In this document: piece by piece, positions 22,799 through 34,482 of the stretch
How positions within the stretch are numbered: the first letter of the stretch is position 1
How the letters are laid out: each line of letters opens with the position of its first letter
NCBI RefSeq assembly: GCF_016462545.1
Contig: NZ_JAEMTA010000050.1
Coordinates: 1-39,534 of the forward strand
Origin: Mycolicibacterium sp.
GTDB lineage: Bacteria; Actinomycetota; Actinomycetes; Mycobacteriales; Mycobacteriaceae
Direction of reading: 5' to 3'
DNA length: 39,534 nt
Made by a program: the position numbers and the translations under genes
Notes under the pieces: model-generated
The model's input: only the letters and a program-made list of their open reading frames with translations
Told to the model about the DNA's origin: nothing
Database searches by the model: none

Positions 22799-25030
22799 AT
22801 GACCGATCGCGTGACCGTCGGAAATCTGCGCGTGGCACGGGTGCTGCACGACTTCATCACCAATGAGGCGCTGCCGGGCACCGGGTTGGACCCCGACAGC
22901 TTCTGGGCGGGCGTCGACAAGGTCGTCACCGACCTGGCGCCGCAGAACCAGGATCTTCTGGCGCGTCGCGACGACCTTCAGGCTCAGATCGACAAGTGGC
23001 ACCGGCAACGCGTCATCGGCCCGTTCGATCCGGCCGAATACCAGGAGTTCCTCACCACGATCGGCTACCTCGAGCCCGAGCCGGAGGACTTCTCCATCAC
23101 GACCTCGGGAGTCGATGCGGAGATCACCAGTACCGCTGGACCTCAGCTGGTGGTTCCGGTGCTCAACGCCCGCTTCGCCCTCAACGCGTCCAACGCACGC
23201 TGGGGCTCGCTGTACGACGCGCTCTACGGCACCGACGTGATTCCCGAGACCGACGGCGCCGAGAAGGGCAGCGGCGGCTACAACAGGGTGCGCGGCGACA
23301 AGGTCATCGCCTACGCCCGAAAGTTCCTCGACGAGTCCGTGCCGCTGGCGTCCGGTTCCTACGCCGACGCCACCGGCTTCAGGATCGACGACGGTCAGTT
23401 GCTGGTCACCCTCGGCGACGATCTGTCGGTCGGACTGGAACACCCCGAGGAACTCGCCGGCTACCTCGGCGAGGCCGACGCACCCACGTCGGTGCTGCTG
23501 GTTCACCACGGGCTGCACGTCGAGATCCTCATCGACTCGGACTCCCCCGTCGGTTCGACCGACAAGGCGGGCGTCAAGGACGTCGTGCTGGAGTCGGCGA
23601 TCACCACCATCATGGACTTCGAGGACTCCGTCGCCGCCGTCGACGCGGATGACAAGGTGCTCGGCTACCGCAACTGGCTGGGCCTGAACCGCGGCGACCT
23701 GACCGAAGAGGTGCGCAAGGGCGACAAGACCTTCACCCGCGTGCTCAACGAGGACCGCACGTTCACGCGTCCGGACGGCGGCGAGCTGACGCTGCCCGGT
23801 CGTAGCGTGCTGTTCGTCCGCAACGTGGGACATCTGATGACCAACGATGCCATCGTGTTCGAGGACGGCTCGGAGGTCCCCGAGGGCATCCAGGACGCCC
23901 TGTTCACCGGTCTGATCGCCATGCACGGTCTCAAGGCCGACGAGGAGAACGGACCACTGCTCAATAGCCGCACCGGCTCGATCTACATCGTGAAGCCGAA
24001 GATGCACGGCCCCGCCGAGGTGGCGTTCACCTGTGAGTTGTTCAGCCGCGTCGAGGACGTGCTCGGACTTCCACAGGCCACGATGAAGGTCGGCATCATG
24101 GACGAGGAGCGGCGAACCACGCTGAATCTCAAGGCGTGCATCAAGGCCGCAGCCGACCGCGTGGTGTTCATCAATACCGGGTTCCTGGACCGCACCGGCG
24201 ACGAGATCCACACCTCGATGGAGGCGGGTCCGATGATCCGCAAGGGCGCGATGAAGAGCCAGCCGTGGATCAAGGCCTACGAAGACGCCAACGTCGACAC
24301 CGGCCTGGCCGCGGGCCTGTCCGGCAAGGCGCAGATCGGCAAGGGCATGTGGGCCATGACCGAGCTGATGGCCGACATGGTCGAGCAGAAGATCGGGCAG
24401 CCCAAGGCCGGCGCCACCACCGCGTGGGTGCCGTCGCCGACGGGTGCCACGCTGCACGCGATGCACTACCACCAGGTGGACGTGTTCGAGGTGCAGAAGG
24501 AGTTGGCGGGTCTCGAGCGTTCCGGACGGCAGGAGCGCAGCGACCGGGGAACGGCTAGGACGACCATCGACGAGCTGCTCACCATCCCCTTGGCCAAGGA
24601 ACTCGCGTGGGCGCCCGAGGAGATCCGCGAGGAGGTCGACAACAACTGCCAGTCGATCCTGGGCTACGTGGTCCGCTGGATCGATGCGGGTGTCGGCTGC
24701 TCGAAGGTGCCCGACATCCACGACGTGGCCCTCATGGAAGACCGCGCCACCCTGCGCATCTCCAGCCAGCTGCTGGCCAACTGGCTGCGCCACGGCGTCA
24801 TCACGCCCGAGGACGTCAAGGCCAGCCTGCGGCGGATGGCCGCGGTGGTCGACGAGCAGAACGCAGGTGACCCCGACTATCTGCCGATGGCACCCGCCCC
24901 CGAGGAGAGCATTGCGTTCGAGGCGGCCCAGGAGCTCATCCTGTCCGGCACCGAGCAGCCCAACGGCTACACCGAGCCGATCCTGCATCGCCGGCGCCGG
25001 GAGTTCAAGGCTCGCCACGCCAGCCAGTGA
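22799..25030 (+). CDS. glcB: Malate synthase G
   Basis: 743 residues from ATG 22799, which has GAGAGGAA just upstream. The open frame runs back to 22592 but would overlap the esterase gene. It condenses glyoxylate and acetyl-CoA to malate in the glyoxylate shunt. Family features include MDFEDSVAAVDADDK, GRSVLFVRNVGHLMT, VKPKMHGPAEVAFTCELF, MDEERRTTLNLKACI, FLDRTGDEIHTSMEAGPM and the catalytic-Asp region (AWVPSPTGATLHAMHYHQVDV). Length matches M. tuberculosis GlcB (741 aa), a cytosolic enzyme also reported at the cell surface. Confidence 0.96.
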   Translation: MTDRVTVGNLRVARVLHDFITNEALPGTGLDPDSFWAGVDKVVTDLAPQNQDLLARRDDLQAQIDKWHRQRVIGPFDPAEYQEFLTTIGYLEPEPEDFSITTSGVDAEITSTAGPQLVVPVLNARFALNASNARWGSLYDALYGTDVIPETDGAEKGSGGYNRVRGDKVIAYARKFLDESVPLASGSYADATGFRIDDGQLLVTLGDDLSVGLEHPEELAGYLGEADAPTSVLLVHHGLHVEILIDSDSPVGSTDKAGVKDVVLESAITTIMDFEDSVAAVDADDKVLGYRNWLGLNRGDLTEEVRKGDKTFTRVLNEDRTFTRPDGGELTLPGRSVLFVRNVGHLMTNDAIVFEDGSEVPEGIQDALFTGLIAMHGLKADEENGPLLNSRTGSIYIVKPKMHGPAEVAFTCELFSRVEDVLGLPQATMKVGIMDEERRTTLNLKACIKAAADRVVFINTGFLDRTGDEIHTSMEAGPMIRKGAMKSQPWIKAYEDANVDTGLAAGLSGKAQIGKGMWAMTELMADMVEQKIGQPKAGATTAWVPSPTGATLHAMHYHQVDVFEVQKELAGLERSGRQERSDRGTARTTIDELLTIPLAKELAWAPEEIREEVDNNCQSILGYVVRWIDAGVGCSKVPDIHDVALMEDRATLRISSQLLANWLRHGVITPEDVKASLRRMAAVVDEQNAGDPDYLPMAPAPEESIAFEAAQELILSGTEQPNGYTEPILHRRRREFKARHASQ

Positions 25031-25085
25031 CTAGACTTCGGCGGATCCGAATGACGAGCCAGAGCGACGAGTACAGGGGCTAGGA

Positions 25086-27224
25086 ATGGGCAGGCACAGC
25101 ATTCCCGACCCCGAGGATTCCGCGGACGCGGAGCCGATCGGCGGGTCGGAGCGGGGCGGGGATCGGCCGGGGTCGCAGTACCCCGACGGCGGTCCGTACA
25201 TCGACGAGCGCCACGACGGCGCTCATCGGGGCGCCGACGACGACTACGACGCTTACGACGAGTACCAGACCGACGACCGCGACACCGACGACTACCGGGA
25301 CGATGACGACGACGGTGCCGACGCGCCGCCGTACGGCGCGCGCGGCGGTGCGCCCGACGCCGGCTTCTGGCGGCCGGACTCCGGCACGCAGTCCGAACCC
25401 GACTACTCCTATCTCGAGGAGCCGGAGCCCGCGACGCAGGCATTCGCATCGACTCCCCCGCCACCCAATCGTCGTGATTGGGAGAGCAGCGAGTGGACCG
25501 GAAGCCACCGCGCCATCCAGCCCTCGAGGCGCGGAATCAGCGTCGGCGTGATCGTCGCACTGGTGACCGTCGTCGTCGTGGTCGGCGCCGTCATCGCCTG
25601 GCGCTTCTTCGGCGACGCACTGTCGAGTCGTTCCCAGGCGGGTGCCGCCAGGTGTGTGGCCGGCCAGGTCGACGTCGCGGTGGTCGTCGACCCGTCGATC
25701 ACCGATGAGATCACTTCGCTCGCCGACGAATACGGCAAGTCCGCGGACCCCGTGGGCGACAGATGCGTCAAGATCGGCGTGAAGTCCGCCGATTCGGATC
25801 AGGTGATCAATGGGTTCGCCGGACAGTGGCCCGGCGAGCTGGGTGAGCGACCCGCGCTGTGGATTCCCGGCAGCTCGATCTCCGAGGCTCGGCTCGAGGC
25901 GTCGACCGGTGCGAAGACCGTGAGCGACAGCCGGTCGCTGGTCACCTCGCCGGTGATGCTCGCCATCCGACCACAGCTGAAGAACGCTCTGGCGCAGCAG
26001 AACTGGGGCACACTACCCGGCCTCCAGACCAACCCGACGTCGCTGGAGGGGTTGAACCTGCCCGGCTGGGGGTCCCTCCGCATGGCGCTCCCGCTGAGCG
26101 GTGACGCCGATGCCACGTATCTGGCGGCCGAGGCCGTAGCGTCCGCATCGGCGCCGCAGGGCCAACCCCCGACGGCCGGCGCCAACGCCATCGCCAGTCT
26201 GATGGCGGGGCAACCCAAGCTCGCCGACGGTGCGGCGTCGACGGCGATGGACGCCTTGATCAAGGCGGGCAGTCCTGCCGCGGCAGAGGTGCACGCCGTG
26301 GTCGCCACCGAACAGCAGATCTTCCAGCGGGGTGCGCAGCCCGACGCGAAGGGTCAGCTGGCCTCCTGGCTGCCACCGGGGCCGACGGCGCTGGCCGACT
26401 ATCCGACGGTGCTGCTGGCCGGCAACTGGCTGAGTCAGGAACAGGTAAGCGCGGCAAGCGAATTCGCCCGCTATCTGCGCAAGCCGGAGGCGCTGGCGAG
26501 CCTGTCTGCGGCTGGTTTCCGCGCCGCGGGCACCACCATGCCGCAGAGCGACGTGACCGACTTCGCCCCGCTGCCTGCGACGCTGTCGGTGGGTGACGGC
26601 GGCATGCGCGCGACGTTGGCGAACCTGGTCAGCACGCCCGCCCAGAATCCCGCGGTCACCGTCCTGCTCGATCAGTCGATGACCCCCGACGAGGGTGGCA
26701 AGTCGAGGCTTGCCAACGTCACTGCTGCGCTCACCGCACGCCTACAAGCCCTCCCGCCGAACTCGGCGGTCGGGTTGTGGACGTTCGACGGGGTGGCGGG
26801 GCGCTCCGAGGTACCCGTGGGGCCGCTGGACGAACAGGTGGCCGGCGAGCCTCGCTCCACGGTGCTCACCACCAACCTGAACGGTCAGGTGGCAAGCAAC
26901 GGGGGTGCCGTCTCGTTCACCACCCTGCGGCTGCTCTACCCGGAGGCGGTCGCGAACTTCCGTGAGGGTCAGCCCAATTCGGTGCTGGTGATCACGGCCG
27001 GTCCGCACACCGACCAGTCGCTCGACGGCGCGGGTCTGCAGGACTTCATCAAGCAGAATTTCAACCAGGCCCGTCCCGTGGCGGTCGACGTGATCGACTT
27101 CGGCGGTGACCCCGATCGCGGCACCTGGGAGGCGGTGGCTCAGGCGACCGGTGGGAACTACCAGAACCTCGCCAGCTCGGCGGGCCCCGAACTCGTGACG
27201 GCGCTGACGACGGCGCTCGGCTAG
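25086..27224 (+). CDS. Membrane protein with solute-binding-like and von Willebrand A domains (Rv1836c-like)
   Basis: 712 residues. Residues 1-145 are disordered and acidic, with Asp/Tyr-rich repeats (DDDYDAYDEYQTDDR). One transmembrane helix lies at about 150-174 (VIVALVTVVVVVGAVIAW). The extracytoplasmic part begins with a periplasmic-binding-protein-like region (VDVAVVVDPSITDEITSLADEYGK; EFARYLRKPEALASLSAAGFR). It ends with a vWA domain whose MIDAS motif is DQSMT from Asp529. The layout suggests an envelope adhesin or assembly factor that binds a metal-dependent partner; the function is unknown. A TAGACT -10 lies just after glcB. The stop shares a CTAG with the convergent hydrolase gene. 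Confidence 0.8.
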   Translation: MGRHSIPDPEDSADAEPIGGSERGGDRPGSQYPDGGPYIDERHDGAHRGADDDYDAYDEYQTDDRDTDDYRDDDDDGADAPPYGARGGAPDAGFWRPDSGTQSEPDYSYLEEPEPATQAFASTPPPPNRRDWESSEWTGSHRAIQPSRRGISVGVIVALVTVVVVVGAVIAWRFFGDALSSRSQAGAARCVAGQVDVAVVVDPSITDEITSLADEYGKSADPVGDRCVKIGVKSADSDQVINGFAGQWPGELGERPALWIPGSSISEARLEASTGAKTVSDSRSLVTSPVMLAIRPQLKNALAQQNWGTLPGLQTNPTSLEGLNLPGWGSLRMALPLSGDADATYLAAEAVASASAPQGQPPTAGANAIASLMAGQPKLADGAASTAMDALIKAGSPAAAEVHAVVATEQQIFQRGAQPDAKGQLASWLPPGPTALADYPTVLLAGNWLSQEQVSAASEFARYLRKPEALASLSAAGFRAAGTTMPQSDVTDFAPLPATLSVGDGGMRATLANLVSTPAQNPAVTVLLDQSMTPDEGGKSRLANVTAALTARLQALPPNSAVGLWTFDGVAGRSEVPVGPLDEQVAGEPRSTVLTTNLNGQVASNGGAVSFTTLRLLYPEAVANFREGQPNSVLVITAGPHTDQSLDGAGLQDFIKQNFNQARPVAVDVIDFGGDPDRGTWEAVAQATGGNYQNLASSAGPELVTALTTALG

Positions 27225-28087
27225 TCGCCGAGCAGTTGCAGCGCGTGCCTCGTGAAGACCTCGGGCACTTCGACCTGCGGGTAGTGGCCGACGCCGTGCA
27301 GTTCGACGACCTCGGCGGCCGGCCGAAGCTCGCGTAGGCCGGCCAGCACGTTCACCGTCGCGACGGGATCGTCGAGCGCCCAGAGGAATCCGAGGGGCTT
27401 CGGCCAGTCACGCACGGCGCCGTGCCATCGCGTTGCGTGGCGCATCCGCTCATCGAGGTAGGCGATCAGCAGGTGCGCGATGCGGTGTCCACCGTGGTGC
27501 GACAGCAGCGCCCACTGCGCGTGGGCCTCCTCGTCGGACAGCGGATGCCCGGTGCTGAAGAGCTCCCCGAACCCCTTGTTGAACATCGTCTGGTTCGAGA
27601 GCCGGGCAGCGACGGCTCCCAGCGGTCCCCGCAGCAGCTTCTGCATGGGCCGCAGCGAGGCCCGCTCCAAGATCACGCTGCCATTCGTCAGAACCGCCGC
27701 CCGAAGGTCGAAACCCAGGCGGCCGTCGAGGTCTCGCGCCAAGAGCTCCGTCGCCACCGAAGTACCCATGTCATGCGCCACCAGCACGACCGGCCCCGCG
27801 ACCTCCGCCGAGACGATCTCCTCCACCAGATCGGCCTGTTCGAAGAGGCTGTAGTGATGCGGCCGCGGTTTGTCGGACAGGCCGAAGCCGAGGAAGTCCA
27901 TCGTCAACCAGGCGCGATCACCAAGGTGCCCGACGACGTTGCGAAAGTCGTAGGAACTCGACGGGTAGCCGTGCAGCAGAAGCACGCTCGGGCCGACGCC
28001 CGCAGAGGAGCGGACGAACACCGAACCCACCGCGGTCTCGACGAAGTGTCCGCCGCCGAGCCAATCCCTGACGCTACGAGGCAGCAT
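27221..28087 (-). CDS. Alpha/beta hydrolase with Asp nucleophile (haloalkane dehalogenase/epoxide hydrolase-like, Rv1834-type)
   Basis: 288 residues. HGYP (oxyanion region), MDFLGFGLSDKP, and the nucleophile elbow VAHDMGTSVA place an Asp, not Ser, at the nucleophile, as in epoxide hydrolases and haloalkane dehalogenases. The acid position is in LWALDDPVATVNV and the His in HGVGHYPQVEVPE. The cap region is at about residues 130-215. The halide-binding Trp that usually follows the Asp (HDWG) is Met here, which argues against classic dehalogenase activity. The gene starts nine bases after gcvB, so it is probably co-transcribed under the glycine riboswitch. The stop shares CTAG with the opposite gene. 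Confidence 0.83.
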   Translation of the reverse strand: MLPRSVRDWLGGGHFVETAVGSVFVRSSAGVGPSVLLLHGYPSSSYDFRNVVGHLGDRAWLTMDFLGFGLSDKPRPHHYSLFEQADLVEEIVSAEVAGPVVLVAHDMGTSVATELLARDLDGRLGFDLRAAVLTNGSVILERASLRPMQKLLRGPLGAVAARLSNQTMFNKGFGELFSTGHPLSDEEAHAQWALLSHHGGHRIAHLLIAYLDERMRHATRWHGAVRDWPKPLGFLWALDDPVATVNVLAGLRELRPAAEVVELHGVGHYPQVEVPEVFTRHALQLLGD

Positions 28088-28096
28088 CGGCCCAGG

Positions 28097-30967
<2,871 letters not shown>

Positions 30968-30997
30968 GGGAGGGCCTCTCAGAGCGTGGAACCGCTT

Positions 30998-31213
30998 GCG
31001 GTCCTCCCCCTCTGTCGTCGACCCGTAGCGGGTGCCTGAGAGATTCGGCGAGCCAGCGGGTGCCGGTGACGCCTTTCCCCATGGGCGGGCGAGTCATCGC
31101 CACTTTCCAGAGGCATCGTGGCTCCGCGCGGTCCTGGTGCCTGAGAGGTTGACGGAGAGGTGTTGCTCCTTCGGCGTCCGTGGCTGGCGGCCACGAAACT
31201 CTCCCGCGCGGGG
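30998..31213 (-). promoter_or_regulatory. Tandem glycine riboswitch controlling gcvB
   Basis: Two aptamers lie in series on the minus strand. The first opens with CGGGAGAGTTTCG and has CGCCGAAGGAGCAA and CTCTCAGGCACCAGGACCG (31148-31129). The second opens with CTCTGGAAAG and has AATCTCTCAGGCACC (ending about 31030) and closes with CAGAGGGGGAGGACCGC. These are the hallmark conserved strings of the glycine riboswitch. Downstream, GGGAGG (31008-31003) can pair with CCTCCC (30973-30968) around the ribosome site, suggesting translational control. Confidence 0.92.
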
Positions 31214-31227
31214 GCGATGCGTTGGCC

Positions 31228-31233
31228 AGTCTA
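31228..31233 (-). promoter_or_regulatory. -10 element of the gcvB riboswitch promoter
   Basis: TAGACT on the minus strand fits TANNNT. It would start transcription near 31221, about ten bases before the first aptamer. Confidence 0.45.
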
Positions 31234-31278
31234 CCGGAGTGGAAGCGCACCCGCGCCGCGGCGGACCCGGGTGAAGAG

Positions 31279-31902
31279 TTAGCCGATCTTGCGGTCGCGG
31301 GTCTTGCGACGCGATGCGAGCTCGTCCTCCGGGCTGGGAATCGACTCCCCGCCGTCGGCGCGCTCGCCGGGGAAGTCCGCGATGGCACCGGTCAGCTCAC
31401 GCATGGCTCCGGAGACGGCGATGCCGAACACGCCCTGGCCACCCTGGAGCAGGTCGACCACCTCTTCGGCGGACGTGCACTCGTACACGGTGGTGCCGTC
31501 GGAGAACAGGGTGATGTTGGCCAGATCCTTGACGCCGCGCTGACGCAGATGGTCCACGGCAACGCGGATGTTGTGCAGCGAAATGCCGGTATCGAGAAGC
31601 CTTTTGACGATCTTGAGGACGAGGATGTCCTTGAACGAATACAGCCGTTGACTGCCCGAGCCTGCGGCGCCGCGGATCGAGGGAACCACGAGCGACGTAC
31701 GCGCCCAGTAGTCCAGCTGCCGGTAGGTGATACCAGCGATCTGGCAGGCGCTGGGGCCGCGGTAGCCGACCAGCTCATCCGGAACGGAGTTGTCGGGGAA
31801 CAGGCCCGCCTGGACGGGTTCGCTAGGGGCTGCTGAGACCACCTGCTCCGGCGTGCCGCTGGAGGTGAGATCCAACTGCTCCTGACGTGGCGTGTCGCCC
31901 AC
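31279..31902 (-). CDS. resR: MerR-like transcription regulator ResR/McdR (Rv1830-like)
   Basis: 207 residues from GTG 31902, which has GAGAGGA upstream; an open frame reaches 31935. The first ~45 residues are disordered. A MerR-type winged HTH follows (GYRGPSACQIAGITYRQLDYWARTSLV, RLYSFKDILVLKIVKRLLDTGISLHNIRVAV). A small C-terminal domain (NITLFSDGTTVYECTSAEEVVDLLQGGQGVFGIAV) follows, and a charged tail. In M. tuberculosis Rv1830 controls cell growth/division genes, and clinical mutations give antibiotic resilience. It sits 216 bases downstream of the bifunctional nuclease gene and just upstream of gcvB. Confidence 0.88.
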   Translation of the reverse strand: MGDTPRQEQLDLTSSGTPEQVVSAAPSEPVQAGLFPDNSVPDELVGYRGPSACQIAGITYRQLDYWARTSLVVPSIRGAAGSGSQRLYSFKDILVLKIVKRLLDTGISLHNIRVAVDHLRQRGVKDLANITLFSDGTTVYECTSAEEVVDLLQGGQGVFGIAVSGAMRELTGAIADFPGERADGGESIPSPEDELASRRKTRDRKIG

Positions 31903-31984
31903 TGCCCATCCTCTCGCCGATCGAACTGGATCCATGCCGCACGGCCGTCAGGGACGACTCAACACGTTTGCTCCGAGCTCTCGA

Positions 31985-31999
31985 GTATGTCGAGCATAC
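31985..31999. promoter_or_regulatory. Inverted repeat upstream of resR
   Basis: GTATG-TCGAG-CATAC overlaps a TATGCT -10 candidate on the minus strand (31998-31993), giving a leader of about 85 bases to resR. It could be an autoregulatory site. The rest of the gap 31903-32118 shows nothing else I can name. Confidence 0.35.
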
Positions 32000-32118
32000 G
32001 CTGCCTGCCCGGCACTCACTGCCTCTCGATGCGATCAAAGTATGGCTGCCCACCACCCGGATTGCCGAAACCGTCTCCGCGTGTCGAAAGCGTGAGACGC
32101 ATCCGTGACTAATGACCG

Positions 32119-32613
32119 TCAGGTGGCCTTGAAGTCGTCGGGCGAGACACTGTCGAGAAACTCCTTGAACTTCTCGACCTCGTCTTCGCGGACCGCGCCG
32201 GTGGTCTCTTCGTCCGACTCGTCGGGAATCAGCAGACCGGCTTCGGCCAACACGGCTTCCTCGACGTAGATGGGCACACCCACGCGCATGGCGATCGCCA
32301 CGGAGTCCGAGGGACGCGCCGACACCTTGATGTCGCGATCGAACACCAGGTCGGCGTAGAAGGTGCCTTCCTGCAGATCGACGATTCGCACTTCCTTGAG
32401 CGAATGCCCAAGGGCGGTAATCAAATCCTGGATCAGATCGTGGGTGAGCGGCCGCGCGGGCTCGACGCCCTGCTGCTCGAGCGCGATGGCCTGCGCTTCG
32501 AACTGGCCGATCCAAATGGGAAGATAGCGGTCCCCGTTGGACTCTCGCAGCAACAGAACCGGCTGGTTCTGAGGCTGTTCCACGCGAATGCCGATCACTC
32601 GAACCTCGCCCAT
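32119..32613 (-). CDS. Bifunctional nuclease family protein (DUF151, Rv1829-like)
   Basis: 164 residues from ATG 32613, the same length as Rv1829. A longer frame to 32886 only reads through the preceding MerR gene. The DUF151/bifunctional DNase-RNase fold shows MGEVRVIGIRVEQPQNQPVLLLRE, YLPIWIGQFEAQAIALEQQGVEPARPLTHDL and SARPSDSVAIAMRVGVPIYVEE, with an acidic tail. Family members have been reported with nuclease activity, but the in vivo role is unknown. It follows the MerR gene by 47 bases. Confidence 0.88.
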   Translation of the reverse strand: MGEVRVIGIRVEQPQNQPVLLLRESNGDRYLPIWIGQFEAQAIALEQQGVEPARPLTHDLIQDLITALGHSLKEVRIVDLQEGTFYADLVFDRDIKVSARPSDSVAIAMRVGVPIYVEEAVLAEAGLLIPDESDEETTGAVREDEVEKFKEFLDSVSPDDFKAT

Positions 32614-32660
32614 CTGTGTCTGCCCTCCGCGCCGCAAGCCGTCGTGGCCGAGTCTAATCC

Positions 32661-33401
32661 TCAGCGATCGAGTACGTCGCGCACCGCGGACTTGATCAGC
32701 GACGTGTGCAACGTTATGGCCAGGGCCGCGACCTCGCGCGCCAGGTCGTCGGCACGGTCGCGAGCGCCGGCCTTCACGACGGGCCCGGCGATCTGAGCGA
32801 TCAGATCGGACTGCCGATCCGCCGCCGACCGGAACGCCCGCAGGTGGCGCGGTTCGACGCCGTAGTCGGCCAGCGCCTTCGCGCACTGTGCGATCACGAC
32901 CGAGTGTTCGTCGAAGAAGCCGCCGGGACCAGAGGTGATGACGCCCGCCTTGAGGAGGGCGCCGAGCAGATCCTCGTCGACCTCCGACCGCGTCAGCAGA
33001 TCCTCGCGGCTCAGCCTGACCTGCGCCGGCGCCACCGCGGCGGTGTCGTAGACGGTGCCGCCGCCATCACGGCCCGTACTGGACACCTGGACCAAACGCG
33101 GTACGCCGTAAGCGGATCCGGATTCGGGCAGAGAGCCGTCGGGCTGCGCGTCCAGCTGGGCCTTGATGACCTTCAACGGCAGGTAGTGATCGCGCTGCGC
33201 GGTCAGGATGAACCGCAGGCGCGCGCAGTCGTAGGCGGTGAACCGCCGGTAGCCCGAGCCCGAGCGCTGGGGCGTGACCAGTCCTTCAGCTTCCAGGAAG
33301 CGAATCTTGGAGATGGTCACGTCCGGAAAGTCGGGTCGCAGCGAGTCCAGGACCGCTCCGATCGACATCCCGGCGAGCGCTGGGGTGTCGGGGGCGGTCA
33401 T
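32661..33401 (-). CDS. MerR-like transcription regulator (Rv1828-like)
   Basis: 246 residues. The N-terminal winged HTH (MSIGAVLDSLRPDFPDVTISKIRFLEAEGLVTPQRSGSGYRRFT) is followed by a second helical domain about residues 120-246 (LLTRSEVDEDLLGALLKAGVI; VEPRHLRAFRSAADRQ) ending in a helix likely used for dimerisation. No metal-binding Cys cluster of classic MerR is present. Its ATG overlaps the garA TAA by one base (TAATG), so the two are translationally coupled. Confidence 0.88.
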   Translation of the reverse strand: MTAPDTPALAGMSIGAVLDSLRPDFPDVTISKIRFLEAEGLVTPQRSGSGYRRFTAYDCARLRFILTAQRDHYLPLKVIKAQLDAQPDGSLPESGSAYGVPRLVQVSSTGRDGGGTVYDTAAVAPAQVRLSREDLLTRSEVDEDLLGALLKAGVITSGPGGFFDEHSVVIAQCAKALADYGVEPRHLRAFRSAADRQSDLIAQIAGPVVKAGARDRADDLAREVAALAITLHTSLIKSAVRDVLDR

Positions 33402-33877
33402 TACGTACTCGAACCGCCCTCGTCACCCTTCGGTCCGGTGAGGAAGACCAATCGGAACTTGCCGATCTGAACCTCGTCACCGTTGGCCAGCACCGCGGAA
33501 TCCACGGGCTCGCGGTTGACGTAGGTGCCGTTGAGGCTACCGACGTCGACGACCTGGAACTCCGGGCCCTCGAGCCGGAACTCCGCGTGTCGACGACTCA
33601 CCGTGACGTCGTCGAGGAAGATGTCGCTGTCGGGGTGCCGACCAGCAGAGGTCCGCGCCTGGTCGAGCAGAAACCGCGACCCTGCGTTCGGTCCACGCTT
33701 GACGACGAGCAATGCCGAACCCGCCGGGAGTCCCTCGACTCCCGATACGGCGTTGTCGCCGCCCGTCGCGGGCGGTGCGTCCAATTCATTGAGGAAGTCG
33801 GATCGAAAGACCGAGGTGGTCTCGACCGTCACTTCTTCGGACTGATCAGCTCCCGAACTGGTGTCGTTGTCCGTCAC
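33401..33877 (-). CDS. garA: GarA, FHA-domain metabolic regulator
   Basis: 158 residues. The N-terminal phospho-switch ETTS (Thr20/Thr21) corresponds to Thr21/Thr22 of M. tuberculosis GarA, targets of PknG and PknB. The FHA domain (about 65-145) keeps AGRHPDSDIFLDD, TVSRRHAEF and VGSLNGTYVNREP. Unphosphorylated GarA binds and controls alpha-ketoglutarate decarboxylase and glutamate enzymes; phosphorylation makes the FHA domain bind its own tail. The GTG start has GAGGAG upstream. It is separated from gcvH by 159 bases containing a hairpin and a TACGGT -10 candidate. Confidence 0.95.
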   Translation of the reverse strand: MTDNDTSSGADQSEEVTVETTSVFRSDFLNELDAPPATGGDNAVSGVEGLPAGSALLVVKRGPNAGSRFLLDQARTSAGRHPDSDIFLDDVTVSRRHAEFRLEGPEFQVVDVGSLNGTYVNREPVDSAVLANGDEVQIGKFRLVFLTGPKGDEGGSST

Positions 33878-33991
33878 CCGGTGCTCCTCACTGGCTGCTG
33901 TGGCGATGGTGGGCAGACGTGCCGGCTCCCGCTCGAGACATTCAAGAGGGACGCCGCCGCGCCGTGCGTCTCGTGACGACCGTACCGCGCG

Positions 33992-34020
33992 CCGGTGGTC
34001 GCCGTGTCCACCACCACCGG
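33992..34020 (-). terminator. Hairpin between gcvH and garA
   Basis: CCGGTGGT (33992-33999) pairs perfectly with ACCACCGG (34013-34020) around a 13-nt loop, 17-45 bases after the gcvH stop on the minus strand. There is no U-tract. It probably acts as a terminator or attenuator between the two genes. Confidence 0.35.
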
Positions 34021-34036
34021 ATCGCGGCCGGATTTC

Positions 34037-34432
34037 TCATTCGTCGAGAGTTGCACCGTAGGCGTCGGCGTCGAGCAGACCGTCGAGTGCCTCGGACAGC
34101 GCCGCGGCGTCGATCTGCAGGTCGATGAGCCATCCGGCGCCGTACGGGTCTGAGTTCACCAACTCCGGGGAGTCGGTCACTTCACCGTTGACGGCAACGA
34201 CTTTCGCGGTGATCGGTGCGAAGAGATCGGAGTTGGACTTGGTGGACTCGACCGTGCCGAACTCGCCGCCTGCGGTGACGTCGGCGTCAACCTCTGGCAA
34301 CTCGACGAATACGACGTCACCGAGCGCGGCCTGGGCGTAGTCGGTGATGCCGACCCGCACGGTGTCGTCGCCGGTCCGACGCACCCATTCGTGGTCCTCG
34401 GTGTAGTAGAGGTCGGAGGGAATCTCGCTCAC
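34037..34432 (-). CDS. gcvH: Glycine cleavage system H protein
   Basis: 131 residues. The lipoylation Lys65 lies in VESTKSNSDLFAP. LYYTEDHEWVRR, VGITDYAQAALGDVVFVELPEVD and YGAGWLIDLQ are conserved. H protein carries the aminomethyl group between GcvB and GcvT. The GTG start has AAGGA upstream. It lies at the end of the DUF881 cluster, 50 bases downstream. Confidence 0.94.
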   Translation of the reverse strand: MSEIPSDLYYTEDHEWVRRTGDDTVRVGITDYAQAALGDVVFVELPEVDADVTAGGEFGTVESTKSNSDLFAPITAKVVAVNGEVTDSPELVNSDPYGAGWLIDLQIDAAALSEALDGLLDADAYGATLDE

Positions 34433-34482
34433 TGGTTTCCTTGTTGGGCTCGGTTGTTCTCAGGCTGGATACGCATGCGTGC

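Noticed and set aside
22757..25018. 753-codon open frame on the minus strand opposite glcB
   Set aside because: Antisense shadow of glcB with no recognisable domain.
31887..32108. 73-codon plus-strand frame between resR and the nuclease gene
   Set aside because: No ribosome site and no recognisable sequence; it lies over the resR promoter region.
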